Shown: positions 43,560 to 51,929, numbered from the stretch's first letter. The stretch is 64,000 nucleotides of DNA from CAWCVR01 sp963799105 (GCA_963799105.1 CAWCVR010000003.1:124001-188000), one strand, 5' to 3'. Notes: generated from the letters alone by a model not told the origin. Numbers and translations are program-made.

Positions 43560-44694
43560 AGATCGCGCCCCAGTTCGTTGAAGGCATCCGCGAGTTGATC
43601 GCCGGCGCCCGCACCACCGTGGCGCGCGGCGTGGACCTGGTTCAGGTCCATACCAATTTCGAGATCGGCCGGCGCATCGTGGAGGAGGAATTGCGCGGCA
43701 AGGATCGGGCCGCTTATGGAGAAGAGATCGTCCGTGCCCTGGCAGAGCGGCTGACAGGCGAGTTTGGGAAAGGGTTCTCCCTCTCCAACCTTAAGTCCAT
43801 GCGGCAGTTCTACTTACAGAACCAGAACCGAATTGGCCAGACAGTGTCTGGCCAATTCAACGCCCCCGCAATTGGCCAGTCAATGACTGGCCAATTCAAC
43901 GCCCCGGCAATTCGTCAGTCAGCGACTGACGAATTGGGAATTCTCCAGGCATTGACTGGAAAATCCGCACCGGAACCGCCCCGCCCATTCACCCTCGAGC
44001 TGGTCCCACTACGTCTTCCTCCTCCGCATCAAGGACCCCAACGAGCTTAGTTTCTATGAGATAGAAGCCGGCGCGCAGAACTGGACCGTGCGCGAACTCC
44101 GTCGCCAGTTCGACTCCGGCCTCTACGAGCGCCTGGCCCTCAGCCGCGACAAAGACGGCATCCGCCGCCTCGCCCGGGAAGGCCAAACCGTGGCGCAGGC
44201 GAGCGACCTGCTCAAGGAACCCCTGGTCCTCGAGTTCCTCGGCCTGGACGAGCGCAGCCGCTATTCCGAGTCCGACCTGGAATCCGCCATCATCGGCCAG
44301 ATCGAGCGCTTCCTGCTCGAACTGGGCAAAGGCTTCCTCTTCGAGGCGCGCCAGAAGCGATTCACCTTCGACGAAGAGCACTTCTTCGTGGACCTGGTCT
44401 TCTACAACCGCCTGCTGCGCTGCTACGTGCTGGTCGATCTGAAACTCGGTCAGGGTCGCCCATCAGGACCTGGGCCAGATGCAGATGTACGTCAACTACT
44501 TCGACCGCTTCGTCAAGACCGGCGAGGAGAATCCCACCATCGGCATCGTGCTCTGCAAGCGGAAGAACCAGGCGATGGTGGAGATCACCCTGCCCAAGGA
44601 CGCCAAAATCCACGCGCGCGAGTATCAACTCTACCTGCCCAGCAAAGACGAGTTGCAGCAGAAGCTGATGGAGTGGATTGGGGAGCGGGGATGA
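43556..44694 (+). CDS. YhcG/DUF1016-family PD-(D/E)XK nuclease-like protein, two frameshifts
   Basis: N-terminal domain (IAGARTTVARGVDLVQVHTN, EFGKGFSLSNLKSMRQFY) runs to about 44005. The next frame continues SWSHYVFLLRIKDPNELSFY, RQFDSGLYERLALSRDKDG and the nuclease core EEHFFVDLVFYNRLLRCYVL VDLKLG to about 44455. A third frame gives VAHQDLGQMQMYVNYFDR and TIGIVLCKRKNQAMVE to the stop. YhcG-like proteins often sit inside type I restriction loci as mobile nuclease-like partners. A palindromic array lies in the linker. The second shift fits one extra G in CAGGGTC. Confidence 0.75.
43831..43935 (+). repeat. Three 27-bp palindromes with 39-bp period inside yhcG
   Basis: 43831-43857: arms AATTGGCCAGACA around a central G. 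43870-43896: arms AATTGGCCAGTCA around a central A. 43909-43935: arms AATTCGTCAGTC around AGC. All arms are perfect, the spacers are CAACGCCCCCGC and CAACGCCCCGGC, and the period is exactly 39 bp (13 codons), so the frame is kept. A degenerate fourth unit follows near 43939-43965. Confidence 0.95.
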
Positions 44695-44809
44695 AGGCGG
44701 GATGGCAATCGAAAACGCTGGGCCAGTTGTGTGACCTGATATCGGGTCAGCACATCGATTCGAACGACTACAACACAGAATCTCGGGGCGTCGGCTACCC
44801 TCCGGGAAC
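44691..44809 (+). pseudogene. hsdS: 5' stub of a type I specificity subunit gene
   Basis: ATG 44691 overlaps the yhcG stop (ATGA). It gives MKAGWQSKTLGQLCDLISGQ then HIDSNDYN and GVGYP, the start of an HsdS target-recognition domain. After about 37 codons it meets the 3' end of the oppositely oriented vapC gene and homology ends. A normal HsdS has about 400 residues. A rearrangement has replaced the rest. Confidence 0.75.
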
Positions 44810-45196
44810 TCACGGCTCAATCAGCAGCAGCGGAATCTCGCGAAAGCGGGTATCCAGCGTAAGGAGCTGCAGCCCGTGCTCCAGCGCAGCGGCGGCGATC
44901 CAGACATCGTTACGCGGAATACGCCGCCCATTCTTCCGCAGATACACGTCCACCTCCGCGTACCGCAGCGCGGTTTCTTCGGTCACGCTCAAGACGCGAA
45001 CGGACGGCTTGCTCAGAAATCGCGTCAACTGTGCCGTGTTCTCCGCCCAGCGGCTTCCGGCCCGGAATCCGCTGTACAACTCACCTAACACGACGGCTGA
45101 CACGGCAACGGTCTCAGAGCGGCGCATCACTTCGAGCACGGATTGGTTGCCGCGCTGGAGCGCCGAGTAGGCCGACGTGTCGAGCAATACGTTCAC
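44810..45196 (-). CDS. vapC: VapC-type PIN-domain toxin
   Basis: A 128-aa PIN ribonuclease. Acidic residues are in NVLLDTSAYSALQRG, VVLGELYSGFRAG, RRIPRNDVWIAAAALEHG and LLTLDTRFREIP, the four-part metal site. GTG 45196 overlaps the antitoxin stop by 4 bp. VapC toxins cleave tRNA or rRNA when released. The gene's 3' end marks the point where hsdS is cut off. Confidence 0.88.
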   Translation of the reverse strand: MNVLLDTSAYSALQRGNQSVLEVMRRSETVAVSAVVLGELYSGFRAGSRWAENTAQLTRFLSKPSVRVLSVTEETALRYAEVDVYLRKNGRRIPRNDVWIAAAALEHGLQLLTLDTRFREIPLLLIEP

Positions 45197-45441
45197 CCGG
45201 CCGCCTCCCAGTCCGCGGGATCCACCTGACGCATCCCGCCTAGGGCCGTGTTGAACGCATCGGCCTCCGCACCCGACCATGTTCCGAAAAACTCCTCGAA
45301 ATCCGAGTTCCGAGCCGGCTTGTGCAGTCGTTCCTCCAGCAATCGAAGGGTGGCCTTGTTGAGGCTGATTCCCTCGCGGCGGCTGGTTTCGAGAATCGCC
45401 TTCTCGACATCCTCGGGCAGCTTCCTGAGAGAGATCGTCAT
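45193..45441 (-). CDS. vapB: VapB-type antitoxin
   Basis: An 82-aa protein. N-terminal ribbon-helix-helix MTISLRKLPEDVEKAILETS, REGISLNKATLRLLEERL, then an acidic toxin-binding tail (FEEFFGTWSGAEADAFNTAL). ATG 45441 is chosen over 45459 because the beta-strand should start the protein. Overlaps vapC; the pair is one operon with antitoxin first. Confidence 0.82.
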   Translation of the reverse strand: MTISLRKLPEDVEKAILETSRREGISLNKATLRLLEERLHKPARNSDFEEFFGTWSGAEADAFNTALGGMRQVDPADWEAAG

Positions 45442-45502
45442 GAGTCCGTTGTAGCGCAATCTGATTCACAATGCTTCACTATGTGATGCACCCGTGATGC
45501 GT

Positions 45503-46267
45503 CTATTCCGATTCGCCGCCCCGCGCGCCCAGCTTCCACAAAATCTGCCGCAACATCCCCAGCAGCACGGGAGCGTCGCGCGCGCCGATATTGAGCCGCA
45601 GCACCAGGCGGCGGACTTTCTCTTCGGTTGACGCCGCGGTGGCCGGGTTGACGTAGCCGCTCTGGCGCAGGGCATCCAGCAGGCGGACGGCGATCTGCTC
45701 CGTCTCGCGCGCCGTGGCCGCCCGGATCTTCTCCGGACGCGCCGCCGCCGCTTTCGGATCGCGAGCCAGTTCGTACAGGCAGAGCGCCACCGCCTGGCCG
45801 AGGTTCATCGAAAGCCGCTGGTCCACGGTAGGGATGCGCATCAGCCAGTGGCAATGGCTCAGATCGTCGTTCGACAGCCCGAACTTCTCCGACCCGAACA
45901 GCAGGGCTACCTTGGCCTGCGCCAGCATCCGGCGGATCAACCGCCCGCCATACTCCAGCCGTCGGATGGGATGGTGCAATTCGCGATGCCCCAGCGACGT
46001 GGTCCCCACCACCAGGCGGCAATCGGCTACGGCTTCGGCCACGCTCGAAAACTCTTGCGCCTTGCGCAGCAGCGGCGCCGCGCCCACCGCCGACCTCGCT
46101 TCGCGGAAGGCGACGTCATAAGGGTTGACCACCGCCAGCCGCGCGAACCCGAAATTGGCCATGGCCCGCGCCGCCGCCCCGATATTCAGGGGGTTGCGCG
46201 TGGAGACCATCGCGACGCGAAGATTGTCCTTCCAGTCTGCGGTTTCGATGTTTCGATGGTAGCGCAA
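45503..46267 (-). CDS. trmJ: SPOUT tRNA/rRNA methyltransferase (TrmJ-like)
   Basis: A SpoU-family knotted methyltransferase; TrmJ methylates the ribose of nucleotide 32 in tRNA. SPOUT motifs are RNPLNIGAAARAMANFGFAR, ALLFGSEKFGLSNDDL and IPTVDQRLSMNLGQAVALCL. The C-terminal helical tail is short. TTG 46267 keeps the first strand (NLRVAMVS); ATG 46210 would cut it. The longer frame up to 46369 is made from a type A repeat and is not the native start. The assignment of trmJ within the SPOUT group is likely, not certain. Confidence 0.8.
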   Translation of the reverse strand: MRYHRNIETADWKDNLRVAMVSTRNPLNIGAAARAMANFGFARLAVVNPYDVAFREARSAVGAAPLLRKAQEFSSVAEAVADCRLVVGTTSLGHRELHHPIRRLEYGGRLIRRMLAQAKVALLFGSEKFGLSNDDLSHCHWLMRIPTVDQRLSMNLGQAVALCLYELARDPKAAAARPEKIRAATARETEQIAVRLLDALRQSGYVNPATAASTEEKVRRLVLRLNIGARDAPVLLGMLRQILWKLGARGGESE

Positions 46268-47664
46268 TCGGTCTGTGCGGCTTCTGCACAAGGCCGCCCA
46301 CGCGGGATGCCATCCCGCCGCAGGCTGCCAGCCTGCCCCACAATGCGAGCGGCCAGCCACAGCAGACACAGCAGCAGCATGTCGAATAGCGCGAAGGAGA
46401 CCAGTTGATGCCGGAATTGGTCGAATACGTCGGCCAGCGCCGAGGCTACCAGCATCGATTCCGCCATCCCCGCCAGGACGATGCCGCCGGTTACCGCGCC
46501 GCGCGGTAGTTCACGGCGCTTCCACAGCAGCAGCGCCGGCACGAGCAGCGCCAGTCCCGTGTCCACCCGGAACAGACGGGCTCCGTGCTGGAAGAACAGC
46601 CGCTGTTTGACGCGGCTGACCAGGCGAAACCGCTCATAGTGGGCCGCCGGCGGTCTCCCCGATCCGGAATCGAAGTTCCCCAGGGGCGATTGGAAACTCC
46701 CCGACACATCGAGCGAAGAGCGCAACGCGTTCCAGGCGCCGGCCGGATGGCGCAGATAGAACCGGAGGATCGTCGGGTACCCCGTTTTTCGCGTGAATTC
46801 CCGGCGGAATTCCGCATCGCTCCACCCCACCTCGTGCCAGTCCGAGGTCATCCCCTTGAAGCGCCGGTAGGAGCCGTCGAGGCCCAGCTCGGCCAGGGTC
46901 CGGTCCGGATTCGCCGAAATCGGCAGGATCTGACTGAAAATCGCGTTGAACGGGTTCCGGCCCGCGTAATCGGCCGCCACAAGGTATCGATACGGGATCC
47001 ACGCGGCCCCGAGCAAGGCCACCGTGGCAACGGCCGCAACCGTTTTCCGCCCGCCGCACAACACGCCACGTTCCGCCCACGGCACGATGGCGAACCACGG
47101 GGCCATCACGGAGTAGTGCGGCCCAGCCAGGACAGCCAGGAGCATGCAGATGCCGAGCGCGGCGGAGTCCCGCGCCCTGCCCCAGCGCATGGCCCGCAGG
47201 TAGAAGGCCGCGGCCAGAAACGTGAACAGCAGCGCCGCGACATCCATGTAGAAGCTGTTCAGGAACCCGGCGTACATGAAATCGCAGAACACCACCACCA
47301 GAACCACGCCCAGCCATGCGCGGTCGAGCAGCGGGACGACCAGGAAGACCGCCAGCAAGAACAGTGCCGCGTGAACGGCGCCCATCGCACGGAGATCGAA
47401 AGAGCCGTCCCGGGAGATCGCCTTCCCGATGGCGACCGCCGGCGCGATCAGCAGGACTTCCGACGATTCGTACCCCGAGTGGTACAGATACTTGCCGGCG
47501 AAGTGGAGCTTGGTGTTGGCGTACTCGAAGGCCACGCCGGAGCTCAGCCGATACCGGCCCAGCATCTTGGCGAAGTCTCCGTTATCGGCGATGCCGGGGA
47601 CTGGGGGCGCCATCAGTTGCCAGAAGACGGCCGCCAACGCGGCCAACGGCACGGCGCGGCGCAA
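46186..47664 (-). CDS. Polytopic membrane protein, glycosyltransferase-like (GT-C style)
   Basis: A 492-aa protein with about ten membrane helices. After a first helix come GIADNGDFAKMLGRYRLS and YHSGYESSEVLLIAPAVAIG, an acidic loop plus helices in the layout of lipid-linked sugar transferases. Helices around VLVVVFCDFMYAGFLNSFYM and the later soluble loop RFKGMTSDWHEVGW follow. The tail after WLAARIVGQAGSLRRDG is read from a type A repeat and then from the trmJ start, so the original end was near 46345. Substrate unknown. Confidence 0.6.
   Translation of the reverse strand: MRRAVPLAALAAVFWQLMAPPVPGIADNGDFAKMLGRYRLSSGVAFEYANTKLHFAGKYLYHSGYESSEVLLIAPAVAIGKAISRDGSFDLRAMGAVHAALFLLAVFLVVPLLDRAWLGVVLVVVFCDFMYAGFLNSFYMDVAALLFTFLAAAFYLRAMRWGRARDSAALGICMLLAVLAGPHYSVMAPWFAIVPWAERGVLCGGRKTVAAVATVALLGAAWIPYRYLVAADYAGRNPFNAIFSQILPISANPDRTLAELGLDGSYRRFKGMTSDWHEVGWSDAEFRREFTRKTGYPTILRFYLRHPAGAWNALRSSLDVSGSFQSPLGNFDSGSGRPPAAHYERFRLVSRVKQRLFFQHGARLFRVDTGLALLVPALLLWKRRELPRGAVTGGIVLAGMAESMLVASALADVFDQFRHQLVSFALFDMLLLCLLWLAARIVGQAGSLRRDGIPRGRPCAEAAQTDCATIETSKPQTGRTIFASRWSPRATP
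46299..46342 (-). repeat. Short copy of the 17-nt hairpin repeat (type A)
   Basis: Contains GCGGGAT-GCC-ATCCCGC (46302-46318) and GCAGGCT-GCC-AGCCTGC (46320-46336), followed by GCCCCACA. On the minus strand the order is TGTGGGGC, then the hairpins, as in other copies. It forms the 3' coding end of the upstream membrane gene. Confidence 0.85.
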
Positions 47665-47674
47665 CGGCGTGGCC

Positions 47675-47920
47675 CTACTCCTTCTTCTTCAGCGACGCGT
47701 CATTCTCCTGGATGAACTTGCGGATTTCCTCCGTCATCCCCAGGAGCTTGACCCACTGCTCGCGGTAGAGCGTCACGGGAAAGCGTCCCAATCCGTAAAC
47801 GGAGAGAGCTCCCTTCTCGCTCACCTTCAGCGACAGTTGCCCGCGCGCGGGCCGTTTCAGCGCCTCGTTTTCGGCGCGCAGTCTTTCCAGTTCCTTTTGC
47901 AGATCTTCGTCGGCAGACAT
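47675..47920 (-). CDS. Small coiled-coil protein, unknown
   Basis: An 81-aa protein from ATG 47920. Residues 3-24 (DEDLQKELERLRAENEALKR) are a strong coiled coil. Then LSLKVSEKGALSVYGLGRFP, VTLYREQWVKLLGMTEEIRK and a Lys-rich end. The beta segment plus helix is reminiscent of small conserved proteins of unknown role. It lies 10 bp upstream of the membrane protein gene and is probably co-transcribed. Confidence 0.6.
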   Translation of the reverse strand: MSADEDLQKELERLRAENEALKRPARGQLSLKVSEKGALSVYGLGRFPVTLYREQWVKLLGMTEEIRKFIQENDASLKKKE

Positions 47921-47978
47921 ATCGGTTAGCTCCAGTGATACCACACCTCGACATGCTACGCTGGTCTCTGCCCGCCGC

Positions 47979-48647
47979 ATGCCTGCCTTCGATGCCATTC
48001 TGTTCGATTTCGACGGCGTACTCCTCGATAGCGAGCCGGTCCACTGCGACTGCTGGGCCGCCGTCCTTGAGCCCCTGGGCGTCCGCCTGACCTGGGAGTT
48101 TTATCGCGGTCACTGCATCGGCGTCGACGACCGCGAGATGGTGCGCATGCTGGCCGGGCGGGCCGATCCGCCGCGCGACTGGAACCAGCTCTGGGCCCTG
48201 TATCCCGCCAAGAAGCGGTTGTTTCAGCGGCGGATGGCGGCCGGCCCGGCGTTCCATCCGGCGCTCGATGGCCTGCTCGCGGAGTTGCACGCGCGCCATA
48301 AGCTGGCGGTGGTGAGTTCCAGCGCGGTTTCGGAGATCTCGCCGCTGCTCGAGGCCGGCAACTTGCGCCATCATTTCGACACCGTGGTGGGCGGCGGCGA
48401 CGTGACCCGGCACAAGCCCGCGCCGGAACCCTACCTGCTGGCCGCCTCGCGCCTGGGCGCACGCGCGCCGCTGGTGGTGGAGGATTCCGAAGCGGGAATC
48501 GCCTCCGGACGCGCCGCCGGCTTTGAAGTGCTCCCGGTTCGGAGCCCCGCCGAGGTCCCGGAACTGTTACGGCGGGTGGTGCTGGGTGGGGCGGACCCCC
48601 AGGTCCGCGCGGGACGCCCCCGTCCCGCTCCTCGCTCGCGGAGTTGA
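47979..48647 (+). CDS. HAD-family phosphatase (beta-phosphoglucomutase-like), tail altered by a repeat
   Basis: A 222-aa HAD subfamily IA hydrolase. Motif I DFDGVLLDSEPVH with nucleophile Asp, motif II VVSSSAV, motif III Lys in TRHKPAPEPYLLAA, motif IV VVEDSEAGIASG. Acts on small sugar phosphates as a rule. The last 19 residues after LLRRVV come from a type G repeat. A third partial copy of the gene end at 48871-48915 reads AEVPELLRRVVLCT then stop, one base overlapping the ABC gene start; this was probably the original end. Confidence 0.85.
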   Translation: MPAFDAILFDFDGVLLDSEPVHCDCWAAVLEPLGVRLTWEFYRGHCIGVDDREMVRMLAGRADPPRDWNQLWALYPAKKRLFQRRMAAGPAFHPALDGLLAELHARHKLAVVSSSAVSEISPLLEAGNLRHHFDTVVGGGDVTRHKPAPEPYLLAASRLGARAPLVVEDSEAGIASGRAAGFEVLPVRSPAEVPELLRRVVLGGADPQVRAGRPRPAPRSRS

Positions 48648-48896
48648 GTCTGACGAATAGCCGGCCAGGGGGCCGGCCGCGGACGAGGGCGAGGGCGTCC
48701 GCCCCACATAGCGCCGAGGTCCCGGAACTGTTACGGCGGGTGGTGCTGGGTGGGGCGGACCCCCAGGTCCGCGCGGGACGCCCCCGTCCCGCTCCTCGCC
48801 CGCGGAGTTGAGTCTGACGAATAGCCGGCCAGGGGGCCGGCCGCGGACGAGGGCGTCCGCCCCACATAGCGCCGAGGTCCCGGAACTGTTACGGCG
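48549..48896 (+). repeat. Tandem pair of type G hairpin elements flanked by 26-bp gene-end duplications
   Basis: The 26-bp end of the HAD gene (GCCGAGGTCCCGGAACTGTT + ACGGCG) occurs at 48549, 48713 and 48871. Between the copies lie two elements (48586-48707 and 48750-48865) with 11-bp perfect inverted ends GTGGGGCGGAC/GTCCGCCCCAC. Inside are hairpins GCGGACC-CCCA-GGTCCGC, GCGGGACG-CCCC-CGTCCCGC and GCCGGCC-AGGG-GGCCGGC. The units are 164 and 158 bp and differ by a 6-bp GAGGGC. Confidence 0.92.
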
Positions 48897-48914
48897 CGTT
48901 GTACTCTGTACATA

Positions 48915-50921
48915 GTGACTCCATTTCAATCGCGCGGCGAGCGCACTCGCGGCAGTCGCACGGGTCCTTCAAATCCGAAAGGGAAACCGGCGGACCATCT
49001 GCGCAGCGTCCTTCCATTGCTGAAGGATCTGATCCGCCCGCGGCGGGGCCTGCTGGCGTTGGGTTTCCTGCTCATGGTGGTCAACCGGCTGTGCGGGCTG
49101 GTGCTGCCGGCGTCCACCAAGTACCTGATCGATAACGTCATCGGCAAGCACCGGGCGGACCTGCTCAAGCCGCTGGTGTTCGCGGTGCTCGGCGCCACCA
49201 TCGTGCAGGGCATCACGTCCTTCACGCTCACCCAGTTGCTTTCCAAGGAAGCGCAGCGGCTGATCGCGGAGTTGCGCCGCCGCGTTCAGGAACACGTCGG
49301 CCGCCTGCCCATAAGCTATTACGACGCCAACAAATCGGGCGTGCTGGTGTCGCGCATCATGAGCGACGTGGAAGGCATCCGCAACCTCATCGGCACCGGA
49401 CTGGTGGAATTTGCCGGCGGCATTCTGACGGCCATCGGCTCGGTCTTCTTTCTGCTGCGCATCAGCCCACTGCTCACCGGCCTGGCGCTGCTCTTCATCG
49501 CGCTGTTTTCGCTCACACTGCGCACGGCGTTCAAGAAGATCCGCCCCATTTTCCGCGAACGCTCCGTAATCACGGCCGATGTTACGGGGCGGCTCACGGA
49601 ATCGCTCGCCGGAATCCGCGTGGTCAAGGGCTACCACGCCGAGGCCCAGGAGGCCGGCGTCTTCGCGGGCGGCGTGAAGCGCCTGCTGGATAATGTACTG
49701 AAAAGCCTCACGGCCATTTCGCTGATGAGCCTCTCGGCCACTGTCCTTATGGGTGTGGTGGGCGCCACGGTGATGTACGTGGGGGCCAGCGAGAACCTCT
49801 CCGTGCCGCAGCGCATGACGGTGGGCGACATGATGGCCTTCACCGCGTTCCTGGCTTTCCTGGTGGCGCCCATGTTCCAGGTGGTGGCGATCGGCACGCA
49901 GATTACCGAAGCGCTGGCCGGCCTGGACCGCACCCAGGAAGTCCTCGCCGAGCGGCCGGAGGACCAGGATATGAAGCGCGTCGAGCGAGTCGAAGCGCTC
50001 TCCGGAGACGTGGCTTTCGAACACGTCACCTTCGCCTACGACGCCGGAAAGCCGGTGCTGCGCGACGTCGGCTTCGAGTCCCGGCCGGGCACGGTGACGG
50101 CGCTGGTGGGCCCGTCGGGCTCGGGGAAATCGACCATCATCAGCCTCATCGCGGCCTTTCACGAGCCCACCGAAGGCCTGGTCCGCGTGGACGGAAGGGA
50201 TCTCTCCACGCTGCGGCTGGACGGCTATCGCACGCAGCTCGGCGTGGTGCTGCAGGACACCTTCCTGTTCGATGGGTCCATCCGCGAGAACGTGGCTTTC
50301 GCCCGTCCGGCTGCCACCGGCGAGCAGGTTATGGAAGCCTGCCGCATCGCCCGCGTTGACGAGTTCGCCGAACGCTTCGAGAAGAAGTACGACACCATCG
50401 TCGGCGAGCGCGGCGTGAAGCTGTCCGGCGGACAGCGGCAGCGCGTTTCCATCGCGCGCGCCATCTTGGCCAACCCGCGCATCCTGATTCTGGACGAGGC
50501 GACTTCCAGCCTGGATTCCGAATCCGAAGCCGCCATTCAGGAGGGTCTGGCCTACCTGATGCAGGGCCGCACCACGTTCGTGATCGCGCACCGGCTTTCG
50601 ACCATCCGCCGCGCCGACCAGATTCTGGTGGTGGAAGAGGGCAGCATCGTGGAGCGCGGCACGCACGATTCGCTCTACGCGCTGGGCGGCCGCTACTACG
50701 ACCTCTACACCCGCCAGCACGGCCTGGACGCCAACCTGTTCCTGGCCCCCGGAGAGTGCGACCGCGAGCCCGAAAACGGCGGCGAGCCGGGAACGCCCCG
50801 GGCGGCGGCGCCCCTACCGCGGCATCGTTCCTGCGCGGCGGAATTGCATGAAACCTATACCGGGACGACCCCGATCCCAGTGGGGTTGGCAACCCGGCTC
50901 CGCCCGCGCCTTACTTCTTGA
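48915..50921 (+). CDS. ABC exporter, fused membrane and ATPase domains (MsbA-like)
   Basis: A 668-aa half-transporter. Six membrane helices (residues about 40-330) with coupling segments, e.g. RLPISYYDANKSGVLVSRIM. The ATPase has Walker A VGPSGSGKSTIISLI, Q-loop VVLQDTFLFDG, signature LSGGQRQRVSIARAIL, Walker B ILILDEATSSLD and switch IAHRLSTI. It works as a dimer and may flip lipids or export drugs. GTG 48915 overlaps the presumed original HAD stop. The C-terminal 50 residues are Arg/Pro-rich and overlap the next gene's end. Confidence 0.88.
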   Translation: MTPFQSRGERTRGSRTGPSNPKGKPADHLRSVLPLLKDLIRPRRGLLALGFLLMVVNRLCGLVLPASTKYLIDNVIGKHRADLLKPLVFAVLGATIVQGITSFTLTQLLSKEAQRLIAELRRRVQEHVGRLPISYYDANKSGVLVSRIMSDVEGIRNLIGTGLVEFAGGILTAIGSVFFLLRISPLLTGLALLFIALFSLTLRTAFKKIRPIFRERSVITADVTGRLTESLAGIRVVKGYHAEAQEAGVFAGGVKRLLDNVLKSLTAISLMSLSATVLMGVVGATVMYVGASENLSVPQRMTVGDMMAFTAFLAFLVAPMFQVVAIGTQITEALAGLDRTQEVLAERPEDQDMKRVERVEALSGDVAFEHVTFAYDAGKPVLRDVGFESRPGTVTALVGPSGSGKSTIISLIAAFHEPTEGLVRVDGRDLSTLRLDGYRTQLGVVLQDTFLFDGSIRENVAFARPAATGEQVMEACRIARVDEFAERFEKKYDTIVGERGVKLSGGQRQRVSIARAILANPRILILDEATSSLDSESEAAIQEGLAYLMQGRTTFVIAHRLSTIRRADQILVVEEGSIVERGTHDSLYALGGRYYDLYTRQHGLDANLFLAPGECDREPENGGEPGTPRAAAPLPRHRSCAAELHETYTGTTPIPVGLATRLRPRLTS

Positions 50922-51891
50922 AACACCAGAGCCAGTATTCCCCCGTGCCCGCGCCGCTCTGGTGGCGCAGTTCGAAACCGGAGTTGTCGCAAACGGCCTG
51001 TGCGTACTCCGGCGTGAACATGATTCCCACCCAGGTATCCGGCTCGGCGAAGTACGATTCGGGCGGGGGCGGCGGCGGCGGTCCGGGCTGCGGCCCGGGC
51101 TCCGGCTCTGGCTCCGGGGGACACGGAGTCGCGGGCGGCATCGACAGCATCCACTGGCGGATGGGCCGCAGAAACCGTTTCCGGATCGGCAGGGGAATCT
51201 TGCCGGTCAGTCTCCACAGTAAGGGAAGTTTGGCCACTGGCGCCGGTCCCGGTTCGGGCGTTGTCACGGGCTTGGCCGGCACGGCCGGCTCCGGTTCGGG
51301 CTCCAGTTGCGGCAACGGTTCGGCCTCAGGCTTTGGTTGCGGTCTTGGGATCTCCGGAAGCCCCTGCACCTGCACCTTGAACAATGCGCCGGGCCGCAGC
51401 AACCGGGCGATTTCGCGAAAATAGCTCTCGATCACGCCGCGGCTGGGAATGTGCTGGAAGACGATCACCGAAAAGGCAAAGTCGAACGGCAGGTCCGGAA
51501 CCACCGAAAGGTCCATGCCGTTGTTCTGGTACAGGAATACATTCGCCCGGCCGACCAGCGCCGCCCGCGCGTGGGCGATCATTTCGCCGCTGACGTCCAC
51601 GGCGTGGACTTCGCCGAACATCCCGGCCAGCGCGCGCGTCACCCGTCCCGCGCCGCAGCCGATCTCCATCACCCGCATCGAGGCCGGGTCCCGCCCCTGG
51701 CAGATGTTGCCCATGTCGCTGAGGATATGATGGCCAATCTCTTCTTCGCCGGAGGCAAAGAACTCCTCGTCGGTCCAATCCGGACGGTGGGTCGCCACGA
51801 AGTACCGGGCATTCTCCCGCGCGCGGCAGTCCCAGTCGTCGCGCATCGCGTGCAACGTGGATTCCAGCCTGTCTTCACCCATCCCGAGCAT
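50911..51891 (-). CDS. SAM-dependent methyltransferase with Pro/Glu-rich inserts
   Basis: About 326 aa. Class I methyltransferase: motif I VMEIGCGAGRVTRALAG, then VHAVDVSGEMIAHARA, MDLSVVPDLPFDFAFSVIVF and IARLLRPGALFKVQVQG. After the core come two low-complexity blocks: PKPEAEPLPQLEPEPEPAVP with continuation, and PPEPEPEPGPQPGPPPPPPP. They flank a basic helical stretch (RLTGKIPLPIRKRFLRPIRQ). A final strand block (VGIMFTPEYAQAV to WCFKK) completes the fold. ATG 51891 is chosen; GTG 51912 is possible. Substrate unknown. Confidence 0.72.
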   Translation of the reverse strand: MLGMGEDRLESTLHAMRDDWDCRARENARYFVATHRPDWTDEEFFASGEEEIGHHILSDMGNICQGRDPASMRVMEIGCGAGRVTRALAGMFGEVHAVDVSGEMIAHARAALVGRANVFLYQNNGMDLSVVPDLPFDFAFSVIVFQHIPSRGVIESYFREIARLLRPGALFKVQVQGLPEIPRPQPKPEAEPLPQLEPEPEPAVPAKPVTTPEPGPAPVAKLPLLWRLTGKIPLPIRKRFLRPIRQWMLSMPPATPCPPEPEPEPGPQPGPPPPPPPESYFAEPDTWVGIMFTPEYAQAVCDNSGFELRHQSGAGTGEYWLWCFKK

Positions 51892-51929
51892 TTGATCGTA
51901 ACACGCGGGCACGCGCGTGACGCCCCCAC

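Noticed and set aside
43831..43965. CRISPR array
   Set aside because: Repeats are palindromic with near-identical 12-bp spacers and lie in a coding frame; no cas genes exist in the window.
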